From the NCBI RefSeq assembly GCF_029223525.1, contig NZ_JARHTQ010000031.1:1-64000 (forward strand): DNA of 64,000 bases. The letters run 5' to 3'. Source of the stretch: Streptantibioticus ferralitis (GTDB lineage: Bacteria; Actinomycetota; Actinomycetes; Streptomycetales; Streptomycetaceae). This document shows positions 34,505 to 43,726 of this stretch, piece after piece. Position 1 is the first letter of the stretch. Every line of letters starts with the position of its first letter. The position numbers and the translations under genes were made by a program. Under the pieces are notes generated by a model. The model was not told where the DNA came from and ran no database searches. It saw only the letters and a list, made by a program, of their open reading frames with translations.

Positions 34505-35525
34505 ATGGCGATGAGGTCACGACTGCCATTCGGGGAAGAGCTCAGGGCCGAACCGGGTTCGCCGCGTCGGGCCCAAAGGCTGGGCAGCAGGCCGCGATCA
34601 CGGGTATGGCGGGCGGAGCTGTCCGGTACTCCCGTGGTGGTCGAACAGCTCATCGACGGCCCGGAAGCCAGGGAGAGGTATACCCGCGAGGTGGCCGCGC
34701 TGCAGCTCGCGTCCCACTTCAGCCCGCCCGTGGTGCCGATGCTCCTCGGCACCGATCCAGACGAACGGGCCCTGGTCCTGGAGCACTTGGACCACCAGGA
34801 GCCGGGCGAGGACTGGGTGGTCGACTACGCGACGGCGCTGGCCCGGCTCCGGCCACCAGCGCCGACGCCACAGGATGTCTTCCCGCATGGTCGGGTCCGA
34901 CCGCGGATGACATCGACTCCTTCCTCAGGCTTGCCCAGATGCTCGGCGTCGTGGCCCCGTCCGGCGCGCGAACCGAGCTGCACGAGCTCGGTACCGTCTG
35001 ACCCGGACCCCGGGTCACGCCCTGCCGCACGGCGATCCCTGTCCCGGTAACGACATGCACGCCGGCAGCGGCGTCCGGTTCATCGACTTCGAACAGGCCG
35101 CGCTGGGCAACGGGCTCGTGGAACTTGCCTATCTGCGCATCGGCTTCCCGACCCGCTGGTGCGCCACCGCTGCGCATCAGACACTGCTGGACGCGGCAGA
35201 AACCGCCTACCGCACGGCATGGCGCAATGCTACGGGCATCGAAGTCCAAGACGATCCCACCGACGCGTGTGCCGGCTGGCTGCTACGAGGCGACGCATTG
35301 GTGCAGCGGGCGCAACGCGGGACCATCGACCACCTGGACGAGATACCGAACCGGGACTGGAAGTGGGGCACCGCTACCGCCCGCCAGCGGCTGGCACACC
35401 GTCTCCGAATCGTCAGCCAGATGACCGCTGACAGCTGTGAGTTGAAGGATCTGGGAACGCTCGCCACAGCCATGCGCGAGAGCATGCTCGCCCATTGGCC
35501 CGAGCTGCAACCGCTGCCCTCATAG
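34505..35525 (+). pseudogene. Aminoglycoside phosphotransferase-family kinase with two single-base shifts
   Basis: From ATG 34505 the frame gives PVVVEQLIDGPEARERYTRE and a normal kinase N-lobe. It shifts near 34851 (GG expected as GGG) into ADDIDSFLRLAQMLGVVAPS, and again near 34995 into LPHGDPCPGND (the catalytic HGDxxxxN loop) and FIDFEQAALGN (the metal-binding Asp), ending at 35525. Joined, this is a ~340-residue APH/choline-kinase-fold enzyme. Both shifts look like a missing base in a short G or C run. The substrate is unknown; many such proteins are not resistance enzymes. Confidence 0.75.
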
Positions 35526-35996
35526 CGCCCGTAGGGGCCCTTCCGTCCGGCCCCATCCAATGGCAGGCCCCCAACCTCTGGCTTTGGGCCATTCCTAACG
35601 CGCCATCAGCCCGGGAATCTCGGCGTATCAAGCACCAAGGCCGGACGGCTGACGGGCTGTAACCTGCACATCGGCGTGGCCTCGGCTTCGGATGCAAGGC
35701 GCTCCGGGCGCGCCCGGAGACCTCACTGTCGCCGCTACCGCGAAAGCTCGGACGCCGTATATGGCGGCGTTCCGAAGTGTCTGACTCATCTACGCACCTC
35801 TCAGAGGCTATTGAGAGGTTCCTATGCAAACGTGACCTCGCTTCCGGCAGCAGGGCAACGGATGCCTTCACGCCGTAGGTCGCGGCACCCTTGCCACAGG
35901 AGCGGGATCCGGCCTTGCCGCAGGCAGCGTTCGTTGTGGGGCCACCGCAATCGGGCGGGGGCCCAGTCCGGGTCAACCGCTGGGGAGAACAACGTT
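35526..35996. other. Intergenic region with one inverted repeat
   Basis: About 470 bp without a supported gene. ACCTCTCA (35796-35803) and TGAGAGGT (35812-35819) form an 8-bp inverted repeat with an 8-bp spacer. It could be an operator or an insertion-sequence scar. Confidence 0.45.
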
Positions 35997-36509
35997 ATGG
36001 GTCCCACCGTAGTCAATGGGCTTCCTGCGCACGTGCTGTTGGTGCACGGCGTCGTCGTTCTCGTGCCGTTGACGGCGCTGGCAGTCGTGGTCTGCGCCGT
36101 GTGGCCCGCCGGTGCGCGTCGGTTGGGCTTGCTGCTGCCAGCCCTTGGATTCGTGACGCTGGCCAGCGTGCCGTTGACCACGCATGCGGGGGAATGGCTT
36201 GAGGCGCACGTCGGCAGCGACCCTTTGGTGCGTCGGCACGCCGACCTCGGTGACGGTCTGCTGCCGTGGGCTGTTGGTCTCTTTCTGTTCTCAGCCGCGG
36301 TGTGGTGGATGGCACGCCGACAGACGGTCGGTGCGGGCGATTCGTCGGCGGCATGGGTGGCGTCGGCCCCGGTCAGGGTTGCGGCTGTCCTTCTCTCACT
36401 CGCTGTTGCGACCGGTTCGGTGGTGGACGTCTACCGCATCGGTGACTCGGGCGCGAAGGCCGCCTGGCACGACAGCCTCTCCCAGACAACCCAGCAGCAC
36501 GGCAAGTGA
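35997..36509 (+). CDS. DUF2231-like membrane protein
   Basis: A 170-residue protein with four hydrophobic helices. The opening MGPTVVNGLPAHVLLVHGVV and the following polar loops (THAGEWLEAHVGS, RRHADLGDGLLPWA) match the heme/copper-neighbour-type DUF2231 layout, with conserved His in the first and second helix pairs. The ATG at 35997 follows GGGGAGA. It is an inner-membrane protein of unknown function; relatives sit near redox or heavy-metal genes. Confidence 0.75.
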   Translation: MGPTVVNGLPAHVLLVHGVVVLVPLTALAVVVCAVWPAGARRLGLLLPALGFVTLASVPLTTHAGEWLEAHVGSDPLVRRHADLGDGLLPWAVGLFLFSAAVWWMARRQTVGAGDSSAAWVASAPVRVAAVLLSLAVATGSVVDVYRIGDSGAKAAWHDSLSQTTQQHGK

Positions 36510-36749
36510 TCCGCCGACCGTGGTAGGCCAAGGGGCGAGTAGGCGGCGGCTTACTGATCGTTTCAAATTGAGTGCAGCCGGGGCCGCGTTTGCCTGGCTG
36601 CCCGCCTGCGGTCAGGTGCCGTAGCGCCGCTCTCGGCCGGCGAAACTGCGAATGGCGCGGCCCGCGTACGGCCCCGAACCGACGGCAGCCTGGGTCGGGT
36701 GCGTAGCTGAGGGCCTCGTCCCGCTCCAGGGCCCGCCGGGTAGGGCTCT

Positions 36750-36957
36750 GCCGGGTCCAGCCGTGCCGGTGCAGCAGCCGCCACAACCCCGCGACGGAGC
36801 AGGAGATGCGCGACGGGCGCTCGATCACTGTGGGAACCCGCTCCAGCGTCCAGCGCTGGTCGCCCCAGCCGTACGCGGCCCGAGCCCCGCTCCGGATCCC
36901 GGCGGCATCCGACCGCTGAACCAACGGACGCCGTGACACGGCTCCGGGCAGCCGCAT
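36750..36957 (-). pseudogene. Winged-helix transposase fragment
   Basis: The minus frame reads AYGWGDQRWTLERVPTVIER and VAGLWRLLHRHGWTRQSPTR followed by RALERDEA. This is the winged helix-turn-helix segment typical of IS630/IS701-related transposases. No catalytic domain follows. Confidence 0.65.
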
Positions 36958-37070
36958 AGGTGATCAACTCGACGGAAGGCGGCGACATATTGCGGTGATC
37001 TGACCACTGTTCAGGCAGTGAACGAGCACGGCGGCGAGTGTCGGTGTCGGACTCATATCGGCCACGGTGA

Positions 37071-37673
37071 TCACGGAGCGTGCCGGGGTGCCGATCGTCG
37101 TTCGGCGCCTGGTTCTCGCGCCGGTAGGCCTCGCAGGAGGGTGTCGAGGAACAGCTCGAAGCGAGGGGCGCTGTCGCCGAGGTCGAGGGGATTCTCTTGG
37201 GCGGCGAGCCAGCTGACGACGGAGGTGATGAAGATGTACCAGCTCTGTTCGGCCAGGTCGGGGTGGACTCCGGCGTTCGTGAAGGCGGTGATGACTTCAT
37301 TTCGGAGTCGTCCGAAGGCCTGGGCGTTGTGGCGATGCGGTCGTGAGGTGCGGGTGGCGTAGCCGGGCACGGCGAGGAACTGGTCGTGCATGGCCCAGGC
37401 GACGTGTGCGAGCCAGGGTCGCCAGTAACGGCCGTGTGGGCCGTCGGGGGGAAGGATGCGCTCGACCATGACTTCGCTGATGAGGTCGAACAGTTGGTCG
37501 CGGTTCTTGACCCAGCGGTAGAGGGCGCTGTGGGTGACCTCCAGGCGGGCAGCGAGCTCCCGCATGGTCAGCGTGTCGAGGTTCCCGGCCGAGAGGGCGG
37601 CTTCGACGATCTGCTCGCGGTTGATCTGTGCGGGGCGTCCCGGGCGGTGTCGGGTTGTCGCGGCATTTGCCAT
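37071..37673 (-). CDS. TetR-family regulator
   Basis: A 200-residue protein. The N-terminal helix-turn-helix reads INREQIVEAALSAGNLDTLT followed by MRELAARLEVTHSALYRWVK. The C-terminal part resembles the TetR/AcrR C-domain of the TetR_C class (RYWRPWLAHVAWAMHDQFLA). The ATG at 37673 is chosen over upstream codons that have no family match. It is divergent from a collapsed MFS exporter, with a perfect 21-bp palindrome between the two. It probably represses that exporter and itself in response to the exported compound. Confidence 0.88.
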   Translation of the reverse strand: MANAATTRHRPGRPAQINREQIVEAALSAGNLDTLTMRELAARLEVTHSALYRWVKNRDQLFDLISEVMVERILPPDGPHGRYWRPWLAHVAWAMHDQFLAVPGYATRTSRPHRHNAQAFGRLRNEVITAFTNAGVHPDLAEQSWYIFITSVVSWLAAQENPLDLGDSAPRFELFLDTLLRGLPAREPGAERRSAPRHAP

Positions 37674-37754
37674 GGCCAGGACTTTACGAGACCACTGTCG
37701 GTGAGGGCCGGTGGCGAGCACTCCGTCAGGGGGTGACAACCACCACACGGATTG

Positions 37755-37775
37755 TTTGTGACCAGTGGTCACAAA
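37755..37775. promoter_or_regulatory. TetR operator, perfect 21-bp palindrome
   Basis: The half-site TTTGTGACCA and its exact complement flank a single central G, between the TetR start (37673) and the exporter start (37794). A TAGGTT at 37777-37782 could be the exporter -10, so bound TetR would block it. Confidence 0.85.
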
Positions 37776-37793
37776 TTAGGTTAGGCTCGCCGT

Positions 37794-38265
37794 GTGTCCA
37801 GCCGAACCCGTACCTTTGCCGGGGCCATCCGAGAGCGGAGGGGCGAGCCGGGACTGTCGTTGGCTCTCGCTTGTCTCGGGTTGTTCGTGGTGACCCTTGA
37901 CGCGGTCATCGTCTCGGTCGCCCTGCCCGAGCTCGGCCGGACCTGCGCTTCGCCGCTTCACTCCGACCACCGTCGCGGCCACCCGTTTCGAGCCCGCCCT
38001 CGCCGGCGTTGCCGCTGGCGTGCTGAACACCACGCGTCAAGTCAGCGGAGCCATAGGCCGCGCCCTGCTCACCACCCTCATCGATACCCGTGCCTCTGGC
38101 GGAACCCGCCAACTCGCCTCCGGCTACGACCTGGCATTCCTCGCAGCGGCGGCTGGAGCTGTTCATCGGGGCGTTCGACGCCTTGGCTCTCGTCGACCCG
38201 AAAGCCAGGTCCGGAGCAGTCACACCAACCGAAAAGCGGGGCCCGGCTATGCCCCGGCGGCGTGA
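37794..38265 (+). pseudogene. MFS (DHA2-type) exporter collapsed by internal deletion
   Basis: The first ~50 codons encode the DHA2 opening LALACLGLFVVTLDAVIVSV and ALPELGRT. The sequence then jumps, in another frame, to the C-terminal TVAATRFEPALAGVAAGVLN and TTRQVSGAIGRALLTTLIDT and GYDLAFLAAAA. About 400 codons between the two are missing. The promoter and TetR operator remain intact. Confidence 0.8.
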
Positions 38266-38307
38266 GCTAGCGACGCCGAACAGACCCTTCGTCCATTGAG
38301 GAGAATC

Positions 38308-39351
38308 ATGGAACTGAATCAGATCCTGTCCGTCAGTGGCGGCGGCGCGGCGCCGGACGGCACGACACTGCTGCTGAGCGATGACGAGGTGCGCCGGTCC
38401 TGCGACATGGCAGCGATGGTCGACGCCATCGAGGCGGCGCTCGGCGACGCCCCCGGGCCGCAGCTGGCGATGCCGCCGCGGTCCAACTTGGCTGTAGAGG
38501 GCACGTTTTTCCGGGTGATGCCGGCCATCACGAGCCGGGCCGGGGTGCTCGGGCTCAAGATGCTCCACGGCTCATTCGAGCGGGGCGTCCGGTACCTCGT
38601 GGTCCTCTGCGACATCGAGACCGGCGCGGTCACGAGCGTGCTCGACGCCGCCTATCTGACGGCCGCACGCACCGGAGCCACCGCCGGGCTGGCGACCAGG
38701 CACCTGGCCCGGGAGGACGCCGCCACCGTCGGCGTCATCGGGGCCGGTCTGGAAGCCGAAACCAACCTGGCGGCCGTGGCGGCCGTGCGTAAGATCCAAA
38801 GCGTGAAGGTGTTCAGTCCCCGGTCATTGCGGCGTGAGGCGTTCGCCGAGCGCATGGCCGCCGAGCTCGACATCGAGGTCGTGCCGGTCGACACCGCCCA
38901 GGCGGCAGTCGCGGCGATGGACGTGGTGGTCGTGGCGACCAACACGGGTTCCGGCGGCCCGGTCGCCTTGCGCGGCGAGTGGATCGAGCCCGGGCAGCAC
39001 ATCGTGTCGATCGGCTCGACGACGCCGTCCCTCAGGGAGATTGACGTCCCCACCTTCACTCGGGCCGACGCCGTTGTCTTCGATGCCCCTGCCGACGCCG
39101 TCGCCAGCGAATCGGGTGACGTCCTGGCCTGGCGCGAGCTCGACGGGGAGGCGGTCTCGGCCGTGCCCACCGTCACCGAGCTGTTGCGGGCAGAGGTCCC
39201 GGGCCGCCGGCGGGCCGACGACGTCACCGTGTTCAAGTCGATCGGGGCCGCCACCCAGGATCTCGCTGGTGCCGTCGCCGTATGTGAGAGGGCCCGGGCC
39301 CTGAAGATCGGGACGGAGGTCCGCAGCGTCGCGGTGCTCAAGACGTTCTGA
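38308..39351 (+). CDS. Ornithine cyclodeaminase/mu-crystallin family protein
   Basis: A 347-residue protein with LLSDDEVRRSCDMAAMVDAI at the start and the substrate-binding GLKMLHGS segment. The Rossmann cofactor site follows as AATVGVIGAGLEAETNLAAV, with VVVVATNTGSGGPV and RADDVTVFKSIG. The family includes ornithine cyclodeaminase, alanine dehydrogenases and ketimine reductases; the substrate is not resolvable here. The ATG at 38308 has GAGGAGA. No biosynthetic partner is adjacent. Confidence 0.88.
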   Translation: MELNQILSVSGGGAAPDGTTLLLSDDEVRRSCDMAAMVDAIEAALGDAPGPQLAMPPRSNLAVEGTFFRVMPAITSRAGVLGLKMLHGSFERGVRYLVVLCDIETGAVTSVLDAAYLTAARTGATAGLATRHLAREDAATVGVIGAGLEAETNLAAVAAVRKIQSVKVFSPRSLRREAFAERMAAELDIEVVPVDTAQAAVAAMDVVVVATNTGSGGPVALRGEWIEPGQHIVSIGSTTPSLREIDVPTFTRADAVVFDAPADAVASESGDVLAWRELDGEAVSAVPTVTELLRAEVPGRRRADDVTVFKSIGAATQDLAGAVAVCERARALKIGTEVRSVAVLKTF

Positions 39352-39549
39352 GCGGCTGCGTTCGACACGACCGCAGCTCCTACCGTCCGCATGGTCCAGC
39401 AAGAACTGACGACTGCCTCAACGAACCCTGAAGCTCAATCGCCACCTTCGCAGAGGCCTACTACCAGGAGCACGGACGCGGACCGGTGTAGTGGGAAGTG
39501 CTCGGACCACACGAGCGGGTGGTGCCTGGATCGCGACGAAGGAGAGCCG

Positions 39550-39675
39550 ATGAGCGAGCGCACGATGTGCGCCGTAGTGCAGCACGAGTTGGGTGGGCCG
39601 GAGGCGCTGCACCTCGAAGCCGTGCCGCTGCCGACCGAGATCCTCGTGCGGGTGCACACGCTCCCTAGGCTGGCA
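39550..39675 (+). pseudogene. Quinone-oxidoreductase-like MDR protein, N-terminal fragment
   Basis: Behind GGAGAG, ATG 39550 opens MSERTMCAVVQHELGGPEAL, then VPLPTEILVRVHTL, the usual start of NADP-dependent medium-chain reductases. The homology stops after ~40 residues near the 3' end of the MarR gene. The catalytic and cofactor domains are absent. Confidence 0.65.
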
Positions 39676-39716
39676 GTCGACACCGGTTGTCAGTGGTTCG
39701 GCTACCCGCGGTGGGT

Positions 39717-40214
39717 TCACCAGAGGGGGCGCAGTGGGGCTTCGTTGTCGCCGTAAGTGTGATTGAGATACGTCTGCAGGTCACGGCGGACGGCTTCGAG
39801 ACGGTCAGCGCCGATGAGGTCGGTCCATAGTTGTTCGGCTTCGGTCCAGAGCTGGTCGGCGAGTTGGAGGTAGTCGCGTCCGCGTCGGGTGAGGGCCAGG
39901 GTTTGGGCGCGGCGGTCGTGGGGGTGAGGGCGACGTTCCAGGTAGCCCCACTCGTGTAGTTCGGCGACGGCTTTGGACGCGGCCTGCTTGGTGATGCCGA
40001 GGTAGGCGGCGAGGTCGGCGGTGGTGGCATCGGTATGGGTTGCGAGGTAGCGGAAGGTGTAGCCGTGTGCGGGGCGTAGGGGTTCGCGGCCCAGTTCCGC
40101 CAGGCGGGCGTGGAATTGGTCGTTCATGGCTCGGAAGACCATTGCGAGCAGGAGGGGGACCTGTCCCGGGAGGCCGGGCCCATCACCGTCCGTTGCGATG
40201 TCCTTGGTGCTCAC
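39717..40214 (-). CDS. MarR-family regulator (copy 2 of a MarR/cupin divergon)
   Basis: A 165-residue protein closely similar to the regulator at 3827-4312: PGQVPLLLAMVFRAMNDQFH, ELGREPLRPAHGYTFRYLAT, LGITKQAASKAVAELHEWGY and LALTRRGRDYLQLADQLW. The GTG at 40214 follows GAGGAGA. It is divergent from the cupin at 40331, with two GTCAA/G-N5-TTGAC palindromes in the same places as in copy 1. The near-identical recognition helix suggests that both regulators can bind both operator sets. Confidence 0.9.
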   Translation of the reverse strand: MSTKDIATDGDGPGLPGQVPLLLAMVFRAMNDQFHARLAELGREPLRPAHGYTFRYLATHTDATTADLAAYLGITKQAASKAVAELHEWGYLERRPHPHDRRAQTLALTRRGRDYLQLADQLWTEAEQLWTDLIGADRLEAVRRDLQTYLNHTYGDNEAPLRPLW

Positions 40215-40248
40215 GGGTCTCCTCGGGGTGTCGGGTTCCCATCTTGTG

Positions 40249-40263
40249 GTCAACTGGGTTGAC
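40249..40263. promoter_or_regulatory. Operator O1 of MarR/cupin divergon 2
   Basis: A perfect GTCAA-CTGGG-TTGAC palindrome. Its right arm supplies a TTGACC -35, with TAGTCT 17 bp further on at 40282-40287 as -10 for the cupin gene. Confidence 0.75.
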
Positions 40264-40294
40264 CACTGGGCGTGTTCGCCTTAGTCTCCAAAAC

Positions 40295-40309
40295 GTCAGC
40301 TAGGTTGAC
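40295..40309. promoter_or_regulatory. Operator O2 of MarR/cupin divergon 2
   Basis: GTCAG-CTAGG-TTGAC, one mismatch from a perfect palindrome. It starts exactly 46 bp after O1, as in divergon 1, and would cover the transcription start. Confidence 0.72.
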
Positions 40310-40330
40310 TATATCGTGTGGAGGAACGGC

Positions 40331-40705
40331 ATGCCCCTGTCCACCAGAGCCGCTGCTGCGGCTTTTGAGCGTGACGGTTTCACCTTCCGCCCCTTGGCGG
40401 TGCCTTCCCGTGGTAGTGCGGAACTTGCCGTCTGGTCGCTGGAGTTGGCGCCGGGCGCTACCAGCGAACGCCACCGGATGGACCGTGAAGAGGTCTTCGT
40501 CGTGGTGAGCGGTCAGATCGCGGCCACCGTTGGTGGCGAGCAGGTAGCCGCCGGGCCCGGCGACGCCATCATCGTTCCGGCCGACACGGAGCTGTTGATC
40601 CGCAATGGCTGCACCGTCAACCCGGCCACCGCCACCGTCATGACGTCGGTCGGTATGAAGGCCACTGTCGGCGACGCCGCTTTCTCTCCGCCTTGGGCCC
40701 AGTAG
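40331..40705 (+). CDS. Small cupin-domain protein (copy 2)
   Basis: A 124-residue single cupin, same length as copy 1 at 4412-4786. It opens MPLSTRAAAAAFERDGFTFR, with HRMDREEVFVVVSGQIAATV as motif 1, GPGDAIIVPADTELL as motif 2 and a conserved tail SVGMKATVGDAAFSPPWAQ. The ribosome site GGAGGAA precedes ATG 40331. As in copy 1, the second motif lacks a late His, so metal binding may be weak. It is likely the main target of the divergent MarR. Confidence 0.88.
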   Translation: MPLSTRAAAAAFERDGFTFRPLAVPSRGSAELAVWSLELAPGATSERHRMDREEVFVVVSGQIAATVGGEQVAAGPGDAIIVPADTELLIRNGCTVNPATATVMTSVGMKATVGDAAFSPPWAQ

Positions 40706-40710
40706 GGCAA

Positions 40711-41613
40711 TCGCCACGGACCCCTGACCGTCGGCCCCCGAGGTTGCGGTTGCGTAGAGCATCCGGCCCCGACGGCGGTTGGAGGCTACCGCTCACGGCG
40801 AAGGGGTGCTGCGGTGCTGCGGACGCTTGTCTCTCACGTGTCCGTGGCGCCGCTCCCATCGCCGGTCCGAGGGCCCGTGTGACATGAGGGCTGATGGTTT
40901 CAGAGTGCCGAGGGCCGCCGCCCAGTGGTTGGGCAGATACGTGTTCCGGTCCTCCCTCCCGGGTCTGGATGCGTTCCTGGACGGCTACGACCAGCATGCA
41001 CAGCGCGATGGCGGCCCTGGACCGTAGGGGGGCGGGACTGGCTGATCGCCCGCAGTGGCCGGAGCAGCGATCACATGTGGCAGGGCCTGGTGTGCCCGAC
41101 GGCCGGGACAGCTGGGATCTCCCCCCGGCGCAGGAAGCCCAGGGTGGCCCTTCGAGTTGTTGGATGAGTTCCTTGCCGAACAGGAGAGCGTCACCGTGTC
41201 GTGAGCAGGCATGTACGTACGCTGCCGCCGAGGGTCCAGGGGCCGCTGATGCCGCTCCGGGTAGGAAACGTGCCGCAGGCCGCAAGAAGCCCGGCCCACC
41301 GGTCCCCACCAGGTGTCCAGCGGATCCGGCCGGGGCGCCTCAGCCGGTCCAGTGAGCGTCTCCGTATGCCGGTGTCGTACTCAGCCAGCGATGCGGGAAG
41401 CGCGCATGGGGGTGAGACCCTGTATTGGGGCCGGTGGGTGCGTCCCGCTGGTGGCTCGCCGAGCTGCCATCCTGGGCTGGCGGTCGCCCGAGGACGCCGC
41501 GAGACGGATCCGTAAAAGAATTTTTCGGCCCGGGTGTCGATCCGGCGGTGGGGCGTTCGTAGTAGCAGTAGAAGGCCGGTAAGGAGCCGGCTGTTGCTGA
41601 TGAGGAGAGCGTC
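40711..41613. other. Long stretch without a supported gene
   Basis: About 900 bp. Only short Arg/Pro-rich frames are open, none with a ribosome site plus family sequence. The end of the stretch (from about 41535) holds the putative promoter of the YCII gene. Confidence 0.45.
41535..41563 (+). promoter_or_regulatory. Candidate ECF42-type promoter of the YCII/sigma pair
   Basis: TGTCGA at 41535-41540 fits the -35 I recall for ECF42-dependent promoters. CGTAGT at 41558-41563, 17 bp further, is a possible -10. If correct, the sigma factor would drive its own operon. Confidence 0.4.
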
Positions 41614-41970
41614 ATGAAGCAGTACCTGCTGTCGGTGCACATGGTCGAGGGGCAAGAGCCGCCGACGCCCGAGGTCATGCAGCAGATGTATGCCGATGTC
41701 GAGGCCTTCAACAGCCGGTTGCGGGCCGAGGGGGCCTGGGTCTTCGCGGGTGGGCTGCACCCGCCGACGTCCGCGACGGTGGTTCGGGTTCAGGACGGCA
41801 AGGTGCTGACGACGGATGGGCCGTTCGCGGAGACGAAGGAGCACCTAGGCGGGTTCTGGGTGATCAAGGCCGAGGACCTGGACGCCGCACTGGCCTGGGC
41901 GAGCGAGGCGACCAAGGCGTGTCAGGGACCGGTCGAGGTCCGTCCCTTCCAGGAGGAACCAGCGGAGTAG
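41614..41970 (+). CDS. YCII/DGPF-family protein
   Basis: A 118-residue YCII-related protein. It opens [20 protein letters not shown], has the DGPF signature in [20 protein letters not shown] and ends [11 protein letters not shown]. The fold is a ferredoxin-like alpha/beta barrel unit with a His/Asp pair; activity is unproven in this group. DGPF proteins are the conserved partner of ECF42 sigma factors, and the sigma gene follows after 7 bp. The ATG at 41614 has GAGGAGAG upstream. Confidence 0.9.
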   Translation: MKQYLLSVHMVEGQEPPTPEVMQQMYADVEAFNSRLRAEGAWVFAGGLHPPTSATVVRVQDGKVLTTDGPFAETKEHLGGFWVIKAEDLDAALAWASEATKACQGPVEVRPFQEEPAE

Positions 41971-41977
41971 TACGTCG

Positions 41978-43198
41978 GTGACTTCCCACGACGACATCGA
42001 GAGCGTCTTCCGCGGCGAGTACGGCCGCTGTGTGGCCACCTTGATCCGTCTCTTCGGCGACATCGACGTCGCCGAAGAGGCGGTGCAGGACGCCTTCGCG
42101 GTGGCCCTGGCCCGGTGGCCGCAGACGGGATTGCCGCCCAATCCGGGTGCGTGGATCACCACCACGGCCCGTAACCGTGCCATCGACCGGCTGCGCCGTG
42201 ACGCCTCCCGTCACGAGCGTCATGCCCAAGCCGAGCTGCTGCACGGCCGAGAGGCGGAACCTGAAGGGGAGGGACCGGTGACCGATGACCGGCTGCGGCT
42301 GATCTTCACCTGCTGCCACCCGGCGTTGGGCCGCGGTGCCCAGGTCGCGCTGACACTGCGGCTGCTCGGCGGCCTGTCGACCCCGCAGATCGCACGTGCC
42401 TTCCTGGTACCCGAGGCAACGATGGCGCAGCGTCTGGTGCGCGCGAAGCGCAAGATCAAGGACGCGGGCATCCCGTACCGGGTGCCCACCGAGGCCGAAC
42501 TGCCCGACCGACTGCGCGCCGTGCTCGACACCGTCTACCTGGTCTTCAACGAGGGCTACACCGCCTCGGGCGGGGACATGCTGGTACGGGAGGACTTGTG
42601 CGCCGAGGCGGTACGGCTGGCCCGGCTGCTGGTCGAGCTGATGCCGGACGAAGCCGAGACCGTGGGGCTGCTGGCGTTGCTGCTGTTGACGCACACGCGC
42701 CGCACGGCCCGCACCGCGGCCGACGGCTCGCTGGTGCTACTGGCCGACCAGGACCGCTCGCTGTGGGACCGGTCGCTCATCGAGGAGGGCCAGGCGCTGG
42801 TCCGCGCGTGCCTGCGCCGTGCTATGCCTGGCCCGTACCAGATCCAAGCCGCGATCAACGCGGTGCACAGCGATGACACCCTCACCCCGGACGCCAGGTG
42901 GTCGCAGATCCTGCAGCTGTACGACCTGCTGATGAGTTGCGCTGCGACGCCGGTTGTCGCGCTCAATCGGGCTGTCGCACTGGCTGAGGTGCACGGCCCC
43001 CAGGCGGCGCTTGCTGTCGTCGACAGCCTGGAGGCCGACCTTGAGGCGTACCAGCCCTTCCACGCCACCCGCGCGGATCTGCTTCGCCGTCTGGGGCGCC
43101 ACCAAGAGGCCGCCGAGGCGTACGACGCCGCGCTCGCCTTGACCAGCAACGCCGCCGAGCGCGCCTTCCTGGAGGGACGAAAGCGTTCAGTCCGCTGA
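41978..43198 (+). CDS. ECF42-type RNA polymerase sigma factor
   Basis: A 406-residue sigma factor. Sigma-2 is [20 protein letters not shown] and [18 protein letters not shown]; sigma-4 is [20 protein letters not shown] with [11 protein letters not shown] long C-terminal extension (~190-400) with [32 protein letters not shown] and [20 protein letters not shown] is the TPR-like domain that defines ECF42. This extension is thought to replace an anti-sigma factor. The GTG at 41978 is 7 bp after the YCII stop, so the two are one operon. Confidence 0.9.
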   Translation: MTSHDDIESVFRGEYGRCVATLIRLFGDIDVAEEAVQDAFAVALARWPQTGLPPNPGAWITTTARNRAIDRLRRDASRHERHAQAELLHGREAEPEGEGPVTDDRLRLIFTCCHPALGRGAQVALTLRLLGGLSTPQIARAFLVPEATMAQRLVRAKRKIKDAGIPYRVPTEAELPDRLRAVLDTVYLVFNEGYTASGGDMLVREDLCAEAVRLARLLVELMPDEAETVGLLALLLLTHTRRTARTAADGSLVLLADQDRSLWDRSLIEEGQALVRACLRRAMPGPYQIQAAINAVHSDDTLTPDARWSQILQLYDLLMSCAATPVVALNRAVALAEVHGPQAALAVVDSLEADLEAYQPFHATRADLLRRLGRHQEAAEAYDAALALTSNAAERAFLEGRKRSVR

Positions 43199-43320
43199 CG
43201 CCGCACGGGCTGCAGGTGGCCAGGGGGGCATTCGTGGCGTGTCCGAGGCCGACAGCACAGCGCACCGCGTCGCGCGTCCTGCACGCTGACTTCTGGGGCG
43301 CCCCCCGAGTTGACTCGGCG

Positions 43321-43470
43321 TCAATTTTCGTCGCTGTCGCGCGGTTCGAGCCGGAAGTCGAACGCGACGGTCCCGGGATCGAGCGAGGTGACACCGCCGT
43401 CGACGGTGAGGACCGCGCCGTTGACGAACGACGCGGCGGGCGACAGCAGCCAGCAGATCGCCGCGACGCT
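43321..43470 (-). pseudogene. SDR C-terminal fragment
   Basis: The minus frame ends with VAAICWLLSPAASFVNGAVL, TVDGGVTSLDPGTVAFDFRL and a stop at 43321. This is the last ~50 residues of a classical SDR (the GAVLTVDGG block). Nothing of the cofactor domain remains upstream. Confidence 0.7.
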
Positions 43471-43682
43471 CGACGAGCTTGACGCGGCGAAGCTGCGATC
43501 GGGGGCCGCAGTCGCAAGTGATGTCCCGTCAGGGGAGCTGGACTTCGAACAACCTCCTCCTGGCCGTCGCCGAGGGCGCCGCGGGGGCAGCGTGATCCAG
43601 TCAACTGCGGTGCTGACAGCAGACGCGACGCTCCGGCATCGGCGGCCGGGTGCCGACGAGGCCTGCCTAGTGGTGCTAGGCC

Positions 43683-43705
43683 CTTTCCTAGAGACTCCAG
43701 GAAAG
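43683..43705. promoter_or_regulatory. Inverted repeat before the TetR gene
   Basis: CTTTCCT and AGGAAAG are separated by 9 bp and lie just before the GGAGGT ribosome site of the gene at 43727. It may be an autoregulatory site. Confidence 0.5.
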
Positions 43706-43726
43706 AAGATTTGTGGAGGTACCCGT

